NCBI GenBank assembly: GCA_030609765.1 | Contig: JAUWTE010000021.1 | Coordinates: 1 to 15,368 of the forward strand | DNA: 15,368 bases | Source of the DNA: Acidobacteriota bacterium | Lineage (GTDB): Bacteria; Acidobacteriota; UBA890 | Direction: 5' to 3' | Shown here: positions 1-9,144 of the stretch, in pieces | Numbering within the stretch: position 1 is the first letter of the stretch | Layout: each line of letters opens with the position of its first letter | The notes under the pieces: generated by a model | The model's database searches: none | Told to the model about the DNA's origin: nothing | Seen by the model: the letters and a program-made list of their open reading frames with translations, nothing else | Position numbers and translations under genes: made by a program

Positions 1-673
1 GTCGTACGTCCACACCGGAGTGTTCCTCGACGGCGGCATTGAGCTCGCTTGCCAGCTCTGGATCATCTTTGGTGGCTGTGCCTCCTAGGGTGTCATTGCG
101 CTCGACCAAGGTCACCGGTATGCCGGCGTACGCGAGCTCGAGCGCCGCCGTCATGCCGGCCACGCCGCCACCGATCACGAGGGCCGCCGGTGCGATATCC
201 GCCTGCGAAGGGATCCGCGGCGTCAGGGCCGTAAGGTGGGCCACCTCCATGGCGATCTGATCTCGGGCGCGAACGTTGGCGCCATCTTGATCCGAGCGAT
301 GTGGCCACGCACAGCCCTCTCGGACGTTGACCATGCCGCACAGCTCGGGGTTCAGCCCCTCGCCCTGGACGGTCTCCTTGAAGATACCCCGGTGCGTTCT
401 CGGGCTGCAGCCCGCAACGACAACCCGGTCCAACTTCTGCTCCCGGATCGTCTCCTGCATGAGCTTGCGGCCGTCCGCCGAGCACCAGTAGGGCGCGTGC
501 CCGGCAAAGACGACTTCCTCGCCTTCGACGGCGGACTCTGACAGGGAATCAACATCGAGGATGCCGGCTATCTGCTCACCGCATTCGCAGATGAACACTC
601 CAACGCGCGGCTCACTCGGTGCCTGAGGTGCACTGAAGGGCTGGTAGACCGGGAGATTGATCGGGCTAGCCAT
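1..673 (-). CDS. HdrA-like FAD/iron-sulfur protein, second copy, cut by window edge
   Basis: This is the first 224 residues of an HdrA-family flavoprotein that continues beyond position 1. The N-terminal HdrA signature is present: a CxC pair at residues 29 and 31, further cysteines at 64, 89 and 121 in the VAGCSPRTH and VREGCAWPH contexts, and an FAD-binding GGGVAG loop at about 168-173. The same elements occur in the full HdrA at 6416-3990. Unlike that protein, this copy has no MAQIDKTYPTMDC-type segment after the Rossmann loop. It reads GGTATKDDPELASELN there, so the Cys/Sec pair is missing. The ATG at 673 overlaps the stop of the upstream gene by 8 bp (ATGGCTAG) and has an AGGAG upstream, so it is the last visible gene of the operon. 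It probably belongs to the same electron-transfer complex. It could instead be a larger HdrA-containing fusion, since most of the protein is outside the window. Confidence 0.85.
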   Translation of the reverse strand, partial: MASPINLPVYQPFSAPQAPSEPRVGVFICECGEQIAGILDVDSLSESAVEGEEVVFAGHAPYWCSADGRKLMQETIREQKLDRVVVAGCSPRTHRGIFKETVQGEGLNPELCGMVNVREGCAWPHRSDQDGANVRARDQIAMEVAHLTALTPRIPSQADIAPAALVIGGGVAGMTAALELAYAGIPVTLVERNDTLGGTATKDDPELASELNAAVEEHSGVDVR

Positions 674-1343
674 GGACCGTTTGCTCCTGGGCGCCGACAT
701 CCATCCACTCGTCGGCGTGATACTCACAGAGCCGGCAGGCCCCGCGAGCGAACTCGGACGGCCAGACATGAACCGTGCGGTTGCGGTCGGTTATGAGCTT
801 CAGCGTGATTGCGTCGGTCGGGCACACTTGCACGCAGGTGGCGCACTCGATGCAGTCGGCCGACGAGATGCTGAAGGGTGGGGCCACCACCCGGTCGGAT
901 CCCCGGTTCGCCATGCTGATGGCGCCGATGCCGACGATCTCTTGACAGGCGCGAACACAACGGGAACACAGCACGCAGGAATCAGTTGGCAGGGTGTAGG
1001 GCGTACTATCGACGCCGACGCTCGCCGCCAACTCCTGAATGAAGGGTGTGTGGCCGGCACGCGCCATGAGAAGCTGAGCCGCCACCTTGCGGAGCTGGCC
1101 GATCTGGTCGGTTTCCGTGTGCACCACCGCACCGTCCTCCACAGGGTAGGTGCACGAGGCCACGACCCTGGGCCCGCGTGGTGTCTCCAACTCCACGACG
1201 CACATGCGGCAACCACCGTACGGTTTGAGCGCTTCGTGGTAGCACAGCGTCGGGATGTGGATGCCGTTCTCGCGCGCCGCCTCCAGCAGCGTACGGCCCG
1301 TCTCCACCTCGATTTCCTTGCCGTCGATTGTCAGCGCGATCAT
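666..1343 (-). CDS. NuoG/HoxU-like 2Fe-2S and 2x4Fe-4S protein (short form)
   Basis: A 225-residue electron-transfer subunit of the NAD(H) module. Residues 1-75 form a plant-type [2Fe-2S] domain with ligands Cys34, Cys45, Cys48 and Cys64. Residues 123-133 (CVLCSRCVRAC) and 164-174 (CIECATCVQVC) are two [4Fe-4S] motifs. The His-Cys N5-type motif that full NuoG and most HoxU proteins carry between these domains is not visible; the segment reads LLMARAGHTPFIQEL instead. The C-terminus adds a CRLCEYH patch at about 208-214 that could bind a metal. The length fits HoxU or BamI-type small subunits rather than NuoG (about 900 residues). The ATG directly follows the TAG of the NuoF-like gene (TAGATG) and has AAGGG about 8 nt upstream. 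It likely passes electrons between the NuoE/NuoF-like pair and the HdrA proteins. Confidence 0.88.
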   Translation of the reverse strand: MIALTIDGKEIEVETGRTLLEAARENGIHIPTLCYHEALKPYGGCRMCVVELETPRGPRVVASCTYPVEDGAVVHTETDQIGQLRKVAAQLLMARAGHTPFIQELAASVGVDSTPYTLPTDSCVLCSRCVRACQEIVGIGAISMANRGSDRVVAPPFSISSADCIECATCVQVCPTDAITLKLITDRNRTVHVWPSEFARGACRLCEYHADEWMDVGAQEQTVHG

Positions 1344-3200
<1,857 letters not shown>

Positions 3201-3216
3201 GACACCCTCGTCTTCA

Positions 3217-3780
3217 CTACGCCGGTGGCGCGGTATCGGTCGCTGCTGCATCGACCTGTGCCGGCTTCCCTGCGTCCGCGTTCTCCGATCCCAGGCTGTG
3301 GACTCGTCTCATCAGCTTGTCCACCTTGCTGATGGTCATCATGCCGTCGTAGCCCTGTTCGGTGACAACGATCGGCCCCAGGGCACAGGCCCCGAGGCAG
3401 TTGACAGTCTCCAGCGTGTACTCGAGATCGTCACTCGTTTCCCCGGTTTCAATACCGAGCAGCGTTTCGAGGCGGTTGATGACCAGCGTCGCACCACGCA
3501 CGTGACACGCGGTCCCGGTACAAACCTGGAAACAGTGACGCCCTCGCGGCTTCAAGCTGAAGGCGTTGTAGAAGGTGGCGACGCTATAGACCCGGCTCAG
3601 CGGAACGGGGATCCGTTCGCTCACCATAATCAGCGCATCGCGCGGCAGAAATCGGTACTGGTGCTGGATATCCTCGAGCACAGCGAGAAGGGAAGAGGCA
3701 CCGTTCGATTGCTTGTCCAGGATCTTCCGGATGTCGCTGACACGTGGCTGGATAATCCGTTCCTGTCCAGTCGTGGCCAT
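3217..3780 (-). CDS. NuoE/HoxE-like [2Fe-2S] thioredoxin-fold subunit
   Basis: A 187-residue NuoE-family protein, the usual partner of NuoF. The N-terminal helical part (SSLLAVLEDIQHQYRFLP, and VPLSRVYSVATFYNAF at about 60-74) is typical of the family. The thioredoxin-like fold carries a complete [2Fe-2S] set: Cys87 and Cys92 in CTGTAC, then Cys128 and Cys132 in NCLGAC. The C-terminal 25 residues are an Ala/Asp-rich tail beyond the usual end. It lies 4 bp after the zinc-ribbon gene and 16 bp before the NuoF-like GTG start, so all three should be co-translated. The intact ligand set here contrasts with the broken set in the NuoF N-terminal domain and implies this is the working [2Fe-2S] site of the NAD module. 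Confidence 0.93.
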   Translation of the reverse strand: MATTGQERIIQPRVSDIRKILDKQSNGASSLLAVLEDIQHQYRFLPRDALIMVSERIPVPLSRVYSVATFYNAFSLKPRGRHCFQVCTGTACHVRGATLVINRLETLLGIETGETSDDLEYTLETVNCLGACALGPIVVTEQGYDGMMTISKVDKLMRRVHSLGSENADAGKPAQVDAAATDTAPPA

Positions 3781-3784
3781 GGCC

Positions 3785-3997
3785 TCAGCTTCCGAGGTTG
3801 GCTGCCGCCGGCTTGGCGGCCACTTTCTTGGCGTCGGCGCCAGCCGGCGTCACCTTCAATTTCTTCCTCTTCAATGGGCGCTGGCTGTTGCTGCCACATT
3901 TGGGGCAGGTGTGTTCCTCAGGCTCCGTCTTGCTGTAGAGGCCCACGTACTCGTGGCGACAGCGCAGGCACATGAAGTCGGTTTCGACCTTAGGCAT
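3785..3997 (-). CDS. small zinc-ribbon protein with basic tail
   Basis: A 70-residue protein with two CxxC knuckles, Cys10/Cys13 (CLRC) and Cys31/Cys34 (CPKC), spaced as in FmdB-like and rubredoxin-like zinc ribbons. The second half is basic and Lys/Ala-rich (LKRKKLKV, then AKK and AKPAAA), with no predicted fold visible. Its ATG overlaps the HdrA-MvhD stop by 8 bp (ATGCCTAA), with AGGA about 11 nt upstream. Its stop is 4 bp before the NuoE-like start, so it is embedded between the HdrA hub and the NAD(H) module. The function is not known. Position suggests an accessory or structural subunit, an assembly factor, or a rubredoxin-like electron carrier if it binds iron instead of zinc. The gene is real on grounds of coupling and motif conservation. 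Confidence 0.82.
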   Translation of the reverse strand: MPKVETDFMCLRCRHEYVGLYSKTEPEEHTCPKCGSNSQRPLKRKKLKVTPAGADAKKVAAKPAAANLGS

Positions 3998-6416
3998 TGG
4001 CCAGAGCTTCCTGGGTTGCTTGAATCTCGGCCGCTGTTACCTGCGTGCGCAGGTCCTCGACCGCTCTCATGACTGTGGCGAACTTCTGACCTTCTGCGGC
4101 GCTGACCCATTCGAGCTGCAACCGCTCGGGCCGGATGCCCTTCTTCTCCATCTTGTCCCACAGGCGCTCGACGCGACGCTGTGTCCAGCGGTTGGCACTG
4201 ATGTAGTGGCAGTCGGCGAAGTGGCATCCCGACAGCAACACCATCGATGCACCCTTGGCGAAGGCGTGCAGGATGAAGCGCTGGTCGACGCGGCCGCTGC
4301 ACATGGTGCGAATCAGACGCGCGTTGGCCGGGTACTGAAGGCGCGATGTGCCGGCAGTGTCGGCACCCGCATACGAGCACCAGTTGCAGGCGAACACGAC
4401 GATCTTGTCCTCGGGATCGTTCTCCAACATAGCGTCGATCTGGGCGAAGATCTGCTGGTCTTCGAAGTGCCGCATGCCGATGGCTTGAATCGGGCACTCG
4501 GCGGCACACGTACCGCAACCCGCGCAGGATGCTTCGTTGATCTGGGCTGGGATCTTGTTTGCCTTGTCGACCTCGATCGCGTGATACGGGCAGACGTCAA
4601 CGCACAGGCCGCAGGAGCTGCATATCTCCTCGGCGACCACCGAGGTGATGGCCTCTGAGCTGATCTGACCCTGGGCCATCAGAACGTTGGCGCGCGACGC
4701 CGCGGCGCTCGCCTGCGTGACGGACTCCTTGATGTCCTTCGGCGACTCGGCGCAGCCGGCGAAGAAAACGCCTTTCGTGGCGGCGTCAACCGGCAGCAAC
4801 TTCGGGTGCGCTTCCATGAAGAAGCCATCCGAGGTCGTCGACAGGGTCAACAGCTTCTTGACCACAGCGCTGTCATGCCGGGGCACGGCGCCCACCGCCA
4901 ACACCACCATGTCGACCTCATGCTCCTGTAGCTCGCCGGTGAGCGTGTCCTCGACGGTGAGAATGAGGTTCTTGGTCTCGGGGTCCTCACGGATCTCTCC
5001 GGGAATACCGCGGATGTACTTGGTGCCGCGGTTCTTGCTCTGCCGGTAGAGGTCCTCGAAGCCCTTCCCGAAGGCCCGGATGTCCATGTAGAAGACCTTG
5101 ACATCAACTTCCGGCCAGTGGTCCTTGATCATCAAGGAGTCCTTCACCGTGTTCATGCAACAGATGTTGCTGCAATACGGGTTGCCGCGCTTGACCGAGC
5201 GCGAGCCCACACACTGGATGAAGGCCACGGTCTCCGGCATCTCGTAGTCGGTAGGCCGCACGAGATGCCCCTGGGTAGGCCCGCCCGAGTTGATCAGGCG
5301 TTCGAACTCCAGGCTGGTGACTACGTTCTCGTAGCGCCTGTAGCCGTATTCATCGATCTCGGTGGGGTCGTAGACCTCCATGCCGGTGGCGACGATCACG
5401 GTGCCGACTTCGAGCTGGATCACCTCGTCCTGCATGTCGTAGTCGATACACTTCTTCTCGCACGCGTCGGCACACTTGCCACAAGCGATGGGCGTGGTTC
5501 CCAGACACTGATCCATGTTGATGACGAAGGATGAGGGAACGGCCTGCGGGAACGGCTGGTAGATCGCCTTGCGAGAGCTCAGGCCAAGCTCGAATTCGTC
5601 CGGGTAAACCTCGGGGCACACGTCAACGCAGTCGCCACAGGCGGTGCACTCATTTTCATCGACGAAGCGGGCCTTCTTCGTGACTGTGACGTTGAAGTTG
5701 CCGACGTACCCGGAGATATTCTCGATATTAGCGTTCGTGATCAGCTCGATGTTTGGATGCCGACCGGCATCCGCCATTTTCGGGCCGAGAATTCATATAC
5801 TGCAATCCATCGTGGGATATGTCTTGTCGATCTGAGCCATAATCCCACCGATGGAAGGTTCCTTTTCTACGAGATGAACTTTGTAGCCGGCGTTCGCCAG
5901 ATCCAGGGCCGACTGGATGCCGGCAATGCCACCACCGATCACCAGAGTTTCGCGGGCGATCGGAATGACGGCCTCGATCTGCTCCTCCAGCAACGTGGCG
6001 CGTGCCACCGCCATGCTGACCAAATCGCGGGCCTTCTGTGTGGCCGCTTCCGGCTCCTCCATGTGAACCCAGCTGCAGTGCTCGCGTAGGTTCGCCATTT
6101 CGAGCACGTAAGGGTTCAGCCCCGCTTCCTTGATCGCGGTGCGGAACGTCACCTCGTGCAAACGGGGTGAACAGGAAGCGACAACAACCCGCTCCAGCTT
6201 GTGGTCGCGAATGTCGTCTTTGATGATCTGCTGCCCAGGTTCCGAACAGCTGTACTTGTTCGTCCTGGCGACGACGACATTCTCGAGGCCGCTGGCATAC
6301 TCGGCCACTGCCTCACAATCTACGGTGCCGGCGATATTCATACCGCACTGGCACACGTAAACGCCTACGCGTGGCGCGCCGTTCCCAGACTCGCCATTGC
6401 TAGGCTTTTCACTCAT
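3990..6416 (-). CDS. hdrA: HdrA-MvhD fusion, selenoprotein (UGA-encoded Sec208)
   Basis: An 808-residue flavin-bifurcation hub, read through an in-frame TGA at 5793-5795. The halves on either side of the TGA are in the same frame and together give an unbroken HdrA. The N-terminal domain has Cys22, Cys24, Cys57, Cys82 and Cys114. FAD binding uses GGGIAG at 161-166. The cluster segment reads TMDCSI-Sec-ILGPKM, giving Cys205-x2-Sec208 where HdrA family members normally have Cys. An inserted ferredoxin has ligands 257, 260, 263, 267 and 304 to 323. A CysCys-rich patch lies at 402-420, then a second FAD segment (GVFFAGCAESPKDIKES, about 549-565). The C-terminal ferredoxin has ligands 599-609 and 631-641. 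The MvhD [2Fe-2S] domain occupies about 672-795 (Cys677, 680, 706, 731, 736). The ATG has GGAGG 6 nt upstream and overlaps the HdrCB stop by 8 bp. HdrA confurcates or bifurcates electrons between ferredoxin, NAD(H) and the HdrB branch. A gene caller that does not allow Sec would split it in two. Confidence 0.95.
5755..5772 (-). promoter_or_regulatory. bacterial SECIS hairpin
   Basis: Downstream of the UGA on the coding strand, GGATGCC and GGCATCC form a perfect 7-bp stem closed by the tetraloop GGTC. The loop guanines lie 28-29 nt after the UGA, inside the window expected for bacterial SECIS elements, and G at the start of the apical loop is the conserved feature recognised by SelB. A short lower stem could form between CTCG (4-7 nt after UGA) and CGAG (45-48 nt after UGA). 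All of it lies inside the HdrA coding sequence, as bacterial SECIS elements do. Confidence 0.88.
5793..5795 (-). other. selenocysteine UGA codon of hdrA
   Basis: The TGA falls in the reading frame shared by both halves of HdrA, exactly at the second position of the family's CSIC motif. No frameshift is present and the protein resumes with canonical HdrA sequence (ILGPKM, then RHPNIELIT). This fits recoding, not a random stop. Selenocysteine at this HdrA position is known in methanogens and in several anaerobic bacteria. Confidence 0.93.
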
Positions 6417-7605
6417 CGTGCACCTCCACCATTGTTTCAGCGGCTACGACAGAAAGATCTCGAATTTCGATGTTCGCTCTTTCGGCAAGAACCTCATCCT
6501 GCAGAGCGCACTTGAAGTGGATGAGGCATTTGGGACAACTGGTCAGGAGCAAGTCGGCTCCTGTCTCCTTGGCGTTCGTCAGACGAGCCGCCTGGATCTT
6601 CTTGGATGTGAGGTCGCAATTGATCCACGCGCTCACACCGCAGCACAGGGCTCCCTCGCCATTGCGTTCCATCTCCACGAGATCCAGGTTGAGCTCCTCC
6701 ACCACCTGTCTGGGAGCGTCGTAAACCCCTGCGTGACGGCCGAGACGGCAGGGATCCTGATAAGTCACAACTGGCTTGCCATTGGCAGATCCGCTGCCAG
6801 CGTCGTGCCCATTGCCGCCCGCGAGCTCGCCGGCCTCGATCTTCTCGGCGATGAACTCGGAGATGTGCTGGACCTTCCACTCGTCCGTCCCGAGCGTCTC
6901 GGGGTAGTCGAGCTTCAGCGTGCGGAAACACTCGGCGCAGGCGCTGATGATGGTCTTTGCTCCGGACGCCCTGATGGCCTCGGCGTTGAGCTCGGCCAGT
7001 TTGCGATAGTTCACCTCGTCGCCCATCCACAGGAGGTCGTGTCCGCAGCAGCGCTCGTCCTTGAGCACCGCCGGGACGATGCCGACCTTGTTGAGCAACC
7101 GGATAGAAGCAATTGCCGCGTCGACGGTGTGGACATCGAGACTCTTGAAGTAGGCGTCGTAGTAGGGCGCGCAGCCGACGAACAGAAGGACGTCGCCTTC
7201 CTCCGCAACCTGAACGTCATCAGGTAACCATTCGAGGCGTCGCTGTTCGAGGATCGGCGACGTCATGCTGCGCATCCAGGTGTGCGGTGTCTCGTCGTGG
7301 GTGCACACCGGCCAGCTCAGACGCGCCGGCAGCGCCTGGGCGCGGACGGTCTTGAGAAGCTCGGTGAAGTTGACATCGGCGGGGCAGCGCGGCTCACACA
7401 TTCCACACGCCAGGCAGGACCACATCGAATCGTCCGACAGCAGAGCTTCCATCGAGCCGGACAGCGCCCGGCTCAGCATGCGGCGGGGCGAAAGGCCGCC
7501 GTTGAAGCGAGCCACGGGGCAGTTGGCCGTGCACTTGCCGCATTCGAGGCAATTGAACGCCCTCGTGGCGCCGAGGGCACGCTCCAGGGATAGATATTCG
7601 ATCAT
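6409..7605 (-). CDS. hdrCB: HdrC-HdrB fusion, CCG-domain iron-sulfur protein
   Basis: A 398-residue fusion. The HdrC-like N-terminus has two [4Fe-4S] motifs, Cys19/22/25/29 and Cys64/67/70/74. The HdrB-like part has two complete CCG domains: Cys145, Cys186-Cys187, Cys223, Cys226, and Cys286, Cys321-Cys322, Cys357, Cys360. In HdrB the paired CCG domains hold the noncubane clusters that reduce disulfides, so this copy should be catalytically competent. A low-complexity Gly/Ser/Asn linker (about 261-277) separates them. The ATG at 7605 lies 4 nt after the KorG stop. An in-frame ATG 39 codons upstream (7722) would add a basic, non-conserved leader overlapping korG and was not used. Its partner substrate is unknown: a DsrC-like thiol protein, a small-molecule disulfide, or a catalytic partner encoded elsewhere are all possible. 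Confidence 0.9.
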   Translation of the reverse strand: MIEYLSLERALGATRAFNCLECGKCTANCPVARFNGGLSPRRMLSRALSGSMEALLSDDSMWSCLACGMCEPRCPADVNFTELLKTVRAQALPARLSWPVCTHDETPHTWMRSMTSPILEQRRLEWLPDDVQVAEEGDVLLFVGCAPYYDAYFKSLDVHTVDAAIASIRLLNKVGIVPAVLKDERCCGHDLLWMGDEVNYRKLAELNAEAIRASGAKTIISACAECFRTLKLDYPETLGTDEWKVQHISEFIAEKIEAGELAGGNGHDAGSGSANGKPVVTYQDPCRLGRHAGVYDAPRQVVEELNLDLVEMERNGEGALCCGVSAWINCDLTSKKIQAARLTNAKETGADLLLTSCPKCLIHFKCALQDEVLAERANIEIRDLSVVAAETMVEVHDE

Positions 7606-7609
7606 TCGC

Positions 7610-8212
7610 TCAGCTCGCTTCCTGCGTCGAGCCGATAAGCTCTGCCTCGAGGGCAGCGGCCTTGAAGGCAGCGGCGCCACCAGCAGCTCGCTGTGCGACG
7701 CCGTATTCATACCCCTGGTCAAAGGCCTTCATGTTGAGCTCGACGGCCGCCGGCGGCACCGACGATGCAACCGCCTCGCGCATGGCCTCGGCAGTAACGA
7801 CATCGGTTGTACCCGCGACGAACCCCAGCATGACGATATTGGCGACGATCTTGCGGCCGAGATCCTCGGCGAACTGGGTGGCGGGGATGCTGAAGATTTG
7901 CACATCCTTGTCGAGTGCACCCATCGTCACGAGCGTCTCGTCGATCAGCAGAGTGCCGCCCTCGCGGAGCTCGCCAACGAACTTCTCGTACGCCTCCTGT
8001 GACATGCAAGCCAACACGTCGGAGGCCGACAGATAGGGGAACTCGATCGGTTCCTCCGCGACGACGACCTGAGAGCTACAGGCGCTGCCGCGGGCCTCAG
8101 GCCCGTAGGCCTGCACCATGGTCGCCTGCTTCTTGTCGTGGATTGCGGCGGCCTTGCCGACGATATAACCGGCCAGAATTATTCCCTGGCCACCGAAACC
8201 GGAAACCCTCAC
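7610..8212 (-). CDS. korG: 2-oxoacid:ferredoxin oxidoreductase, gamma subunit
   Basis: A 200-residue gamma subunit of the KorABDG class. The N-terminus has the family GFGGQGI loop (residues 5-11), followed by YGPEARGSACSSQVVV at about 36-50, the conserved gamma-domain core, then LIDETLV and ANIVMLGF segments. The start is a GTG with AAGGATAGGG upstream; it sits 27 bp after the korB stop, the largest gap inside the operon. The last 35 residues are Ala-rich (AAGGAAAFKAAALEAE). The subunit contributes to CoA binding and tetramer assembly in this family. It directly precedes the HdrCB gene with only 4 nt between them, which argues for coupled expression of the oxoacid enzyme and the Hdr proteins. 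Confidence 0.93.
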   Translation of the reverse strand: MRVSGFGGQGIILAGYIVGKAAAIHDKKQATMVQAYGPEARGSACSSQVVVAEEPIEFPYLSASDVLACMSQEAYEKFVGELREGGTLLIDETLVTMGALDKDVQIFSIPATQFAEDLGRKIVANIVMLGFVAGTTDVVTAEAMREAVASSVPPAAVELNMKAFDQGYEYGVAQRAAGGAAAFKAAALEAELIGSTQEAS

Positions 8213-8239
8213 TTCGACCCTATCCTTTGAATGACTCCG

Positions 8240-9142
8240 CTACGCCTTGGCGGCCCGTTTTTCTTCTTCGAGACCTGGCTGAACGACATCATGTGGCCAG
8301 ATGTCGCCGAGTTGATCCTCCATCATCTGGTGATGGGCCGCTCGGTCGATGTCGACGAACTTGCCGACGATGATCTTGCCACCCATGATGATCCCGGCAT
8401 CCTTGGGATCGATGCCGTGCCGGATCTCCGCTTTGTCCTTGAAGTAATTCATCATCGCCAGGCCGTCGCCCATCTTGTTGCGTCGCAGGTAAACGGTCGG
8501 GCATGGAGAGATTATTTCTACGAAGCTGAAGCCGGGCTTTTCGATTGCCTCCTTCATCGTGTCCTTCATGCGTCTGACGTGCAGAGCCGTCCAACGCGCC
8601 ACGAAGACAGCCCCGCTCGCCGCCGCCAGGTACGGCAGGTTGAAGGGATGCTCGTAGCAGCCGTACGGCGTTGTCGAGCTGGTCGCCGTGAGCGGCGTGG
8701 TCGGGGCTGCCTGCCCGCCGGTCATGCCGTAGATGAAGTTGTTCACGCAAACGACCGTTATGTCGATATTGCGTCGTGCGGCGTGGATCAGGTGATTGCC
8801 GCCGATCGCCGAAAGGTCACCGTCGCCACTGAAGACGATCACCTTGAGCTCGGGATTGGCGAGCTTCAGCCCGGTGGCGAAAGGAATGGCGCGACCGTGA
8901 GTCGTATGGAAGGAATCGAGCTTGACGTAACCCGCAACGCGCCCGGTACAGCCGATTCCCGAGACCACCACCGCCTTGTCCAGATCGATATCGAGCTCCT
9001 GGAGGCCAACGATGAAGCTGGTCATCGAGGTTCCGAGCCCACACCCCGGGCACCAGATGTGCGGCAGGCGATCCATCCGTAGGAGTTCTTCCATCGGGTG
9101 GTCGGGCATCGCCGAATCGACGACAGAGAGCTCAGTAGCCAT
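8240..9142 (-). CDS. korB: 2-oxoacid:ferredoxin oxidoreductase, beta subunit (TPP)
   Basis: A 300-residue beta subunit that binds thiamine diphosphate. It shows CPGCG at 31-35 (Cys31, Cys34), Cys65 in SGIGCTGR, the TPP motif GDGDLSAIGGNH from 106, NN at 134-135 and YGMTGGQ at 138-144. These are the expected ligands for a proximal [4Fe-4S] cluster and Mg-TPP. The C-terminus is longer than minimal KorB forms and ends in a charged EEEKRAAKA tail. The ATG has a strong GGGAGG with 5-6 nt spacing and lies 2 bp after the korA stop. The enzyme oxidatively decarboxylates a 2-oxoacid with CoA to acyl-CoA, CO2 and reduced ferredoxin, or runs in reverse. The exact oxoacid cannot be read from sequence alone; 2-oxoglutarate is favoured by subunit type and the nearby citrate synthase. 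Confidence 0.94.
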   Translation of the reverse strand: MATELSVVDSAMPDHPMEELLRMDRLPHIWCPGCGLGTSMTSFIVGLQELDIDLDKAVVVSGIGCTGRVAGYVKLDSFHTTHGRAIPFATGLKLANPELKVIVFSGDGDLSAIGGNHLIHAARRNIDITVVCVNNFIYGMTGGQAAPTTPLTATSSTTPYGCYEHPFNLPYLAAASGAVFVARWTALHVRRMKDTMKEAIEKPGFSFVEIISPCPTVYLRRNKMGDGLAMMNYFKDKAEIRHGIDPKDAGIIMGGKIIVGKFVDIDRAAHHQMMEDQLGDIWPHDVVQPGLEEEKRAAKA

Positions 9143-9144
9143 GC

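Noticed and set aside
5793..6416. Separate 207-residue truncated HdrA N-terminal gene, with 3990-5777 as a separate downstream gene
   Set aside because: Same frame, the TGA sits at a conserved Cys, and a SECIS-like hairpin follows; one selenoprotein explains it better than gene fission or a pseudogene.
6409..7722. Longer HdrCB start at 7722
   Set aside because: The extra 39 residues are Arg/Ser-rich, not family-like, and overlap korG; the ATG at 7605 fits the family start and operon spacing.
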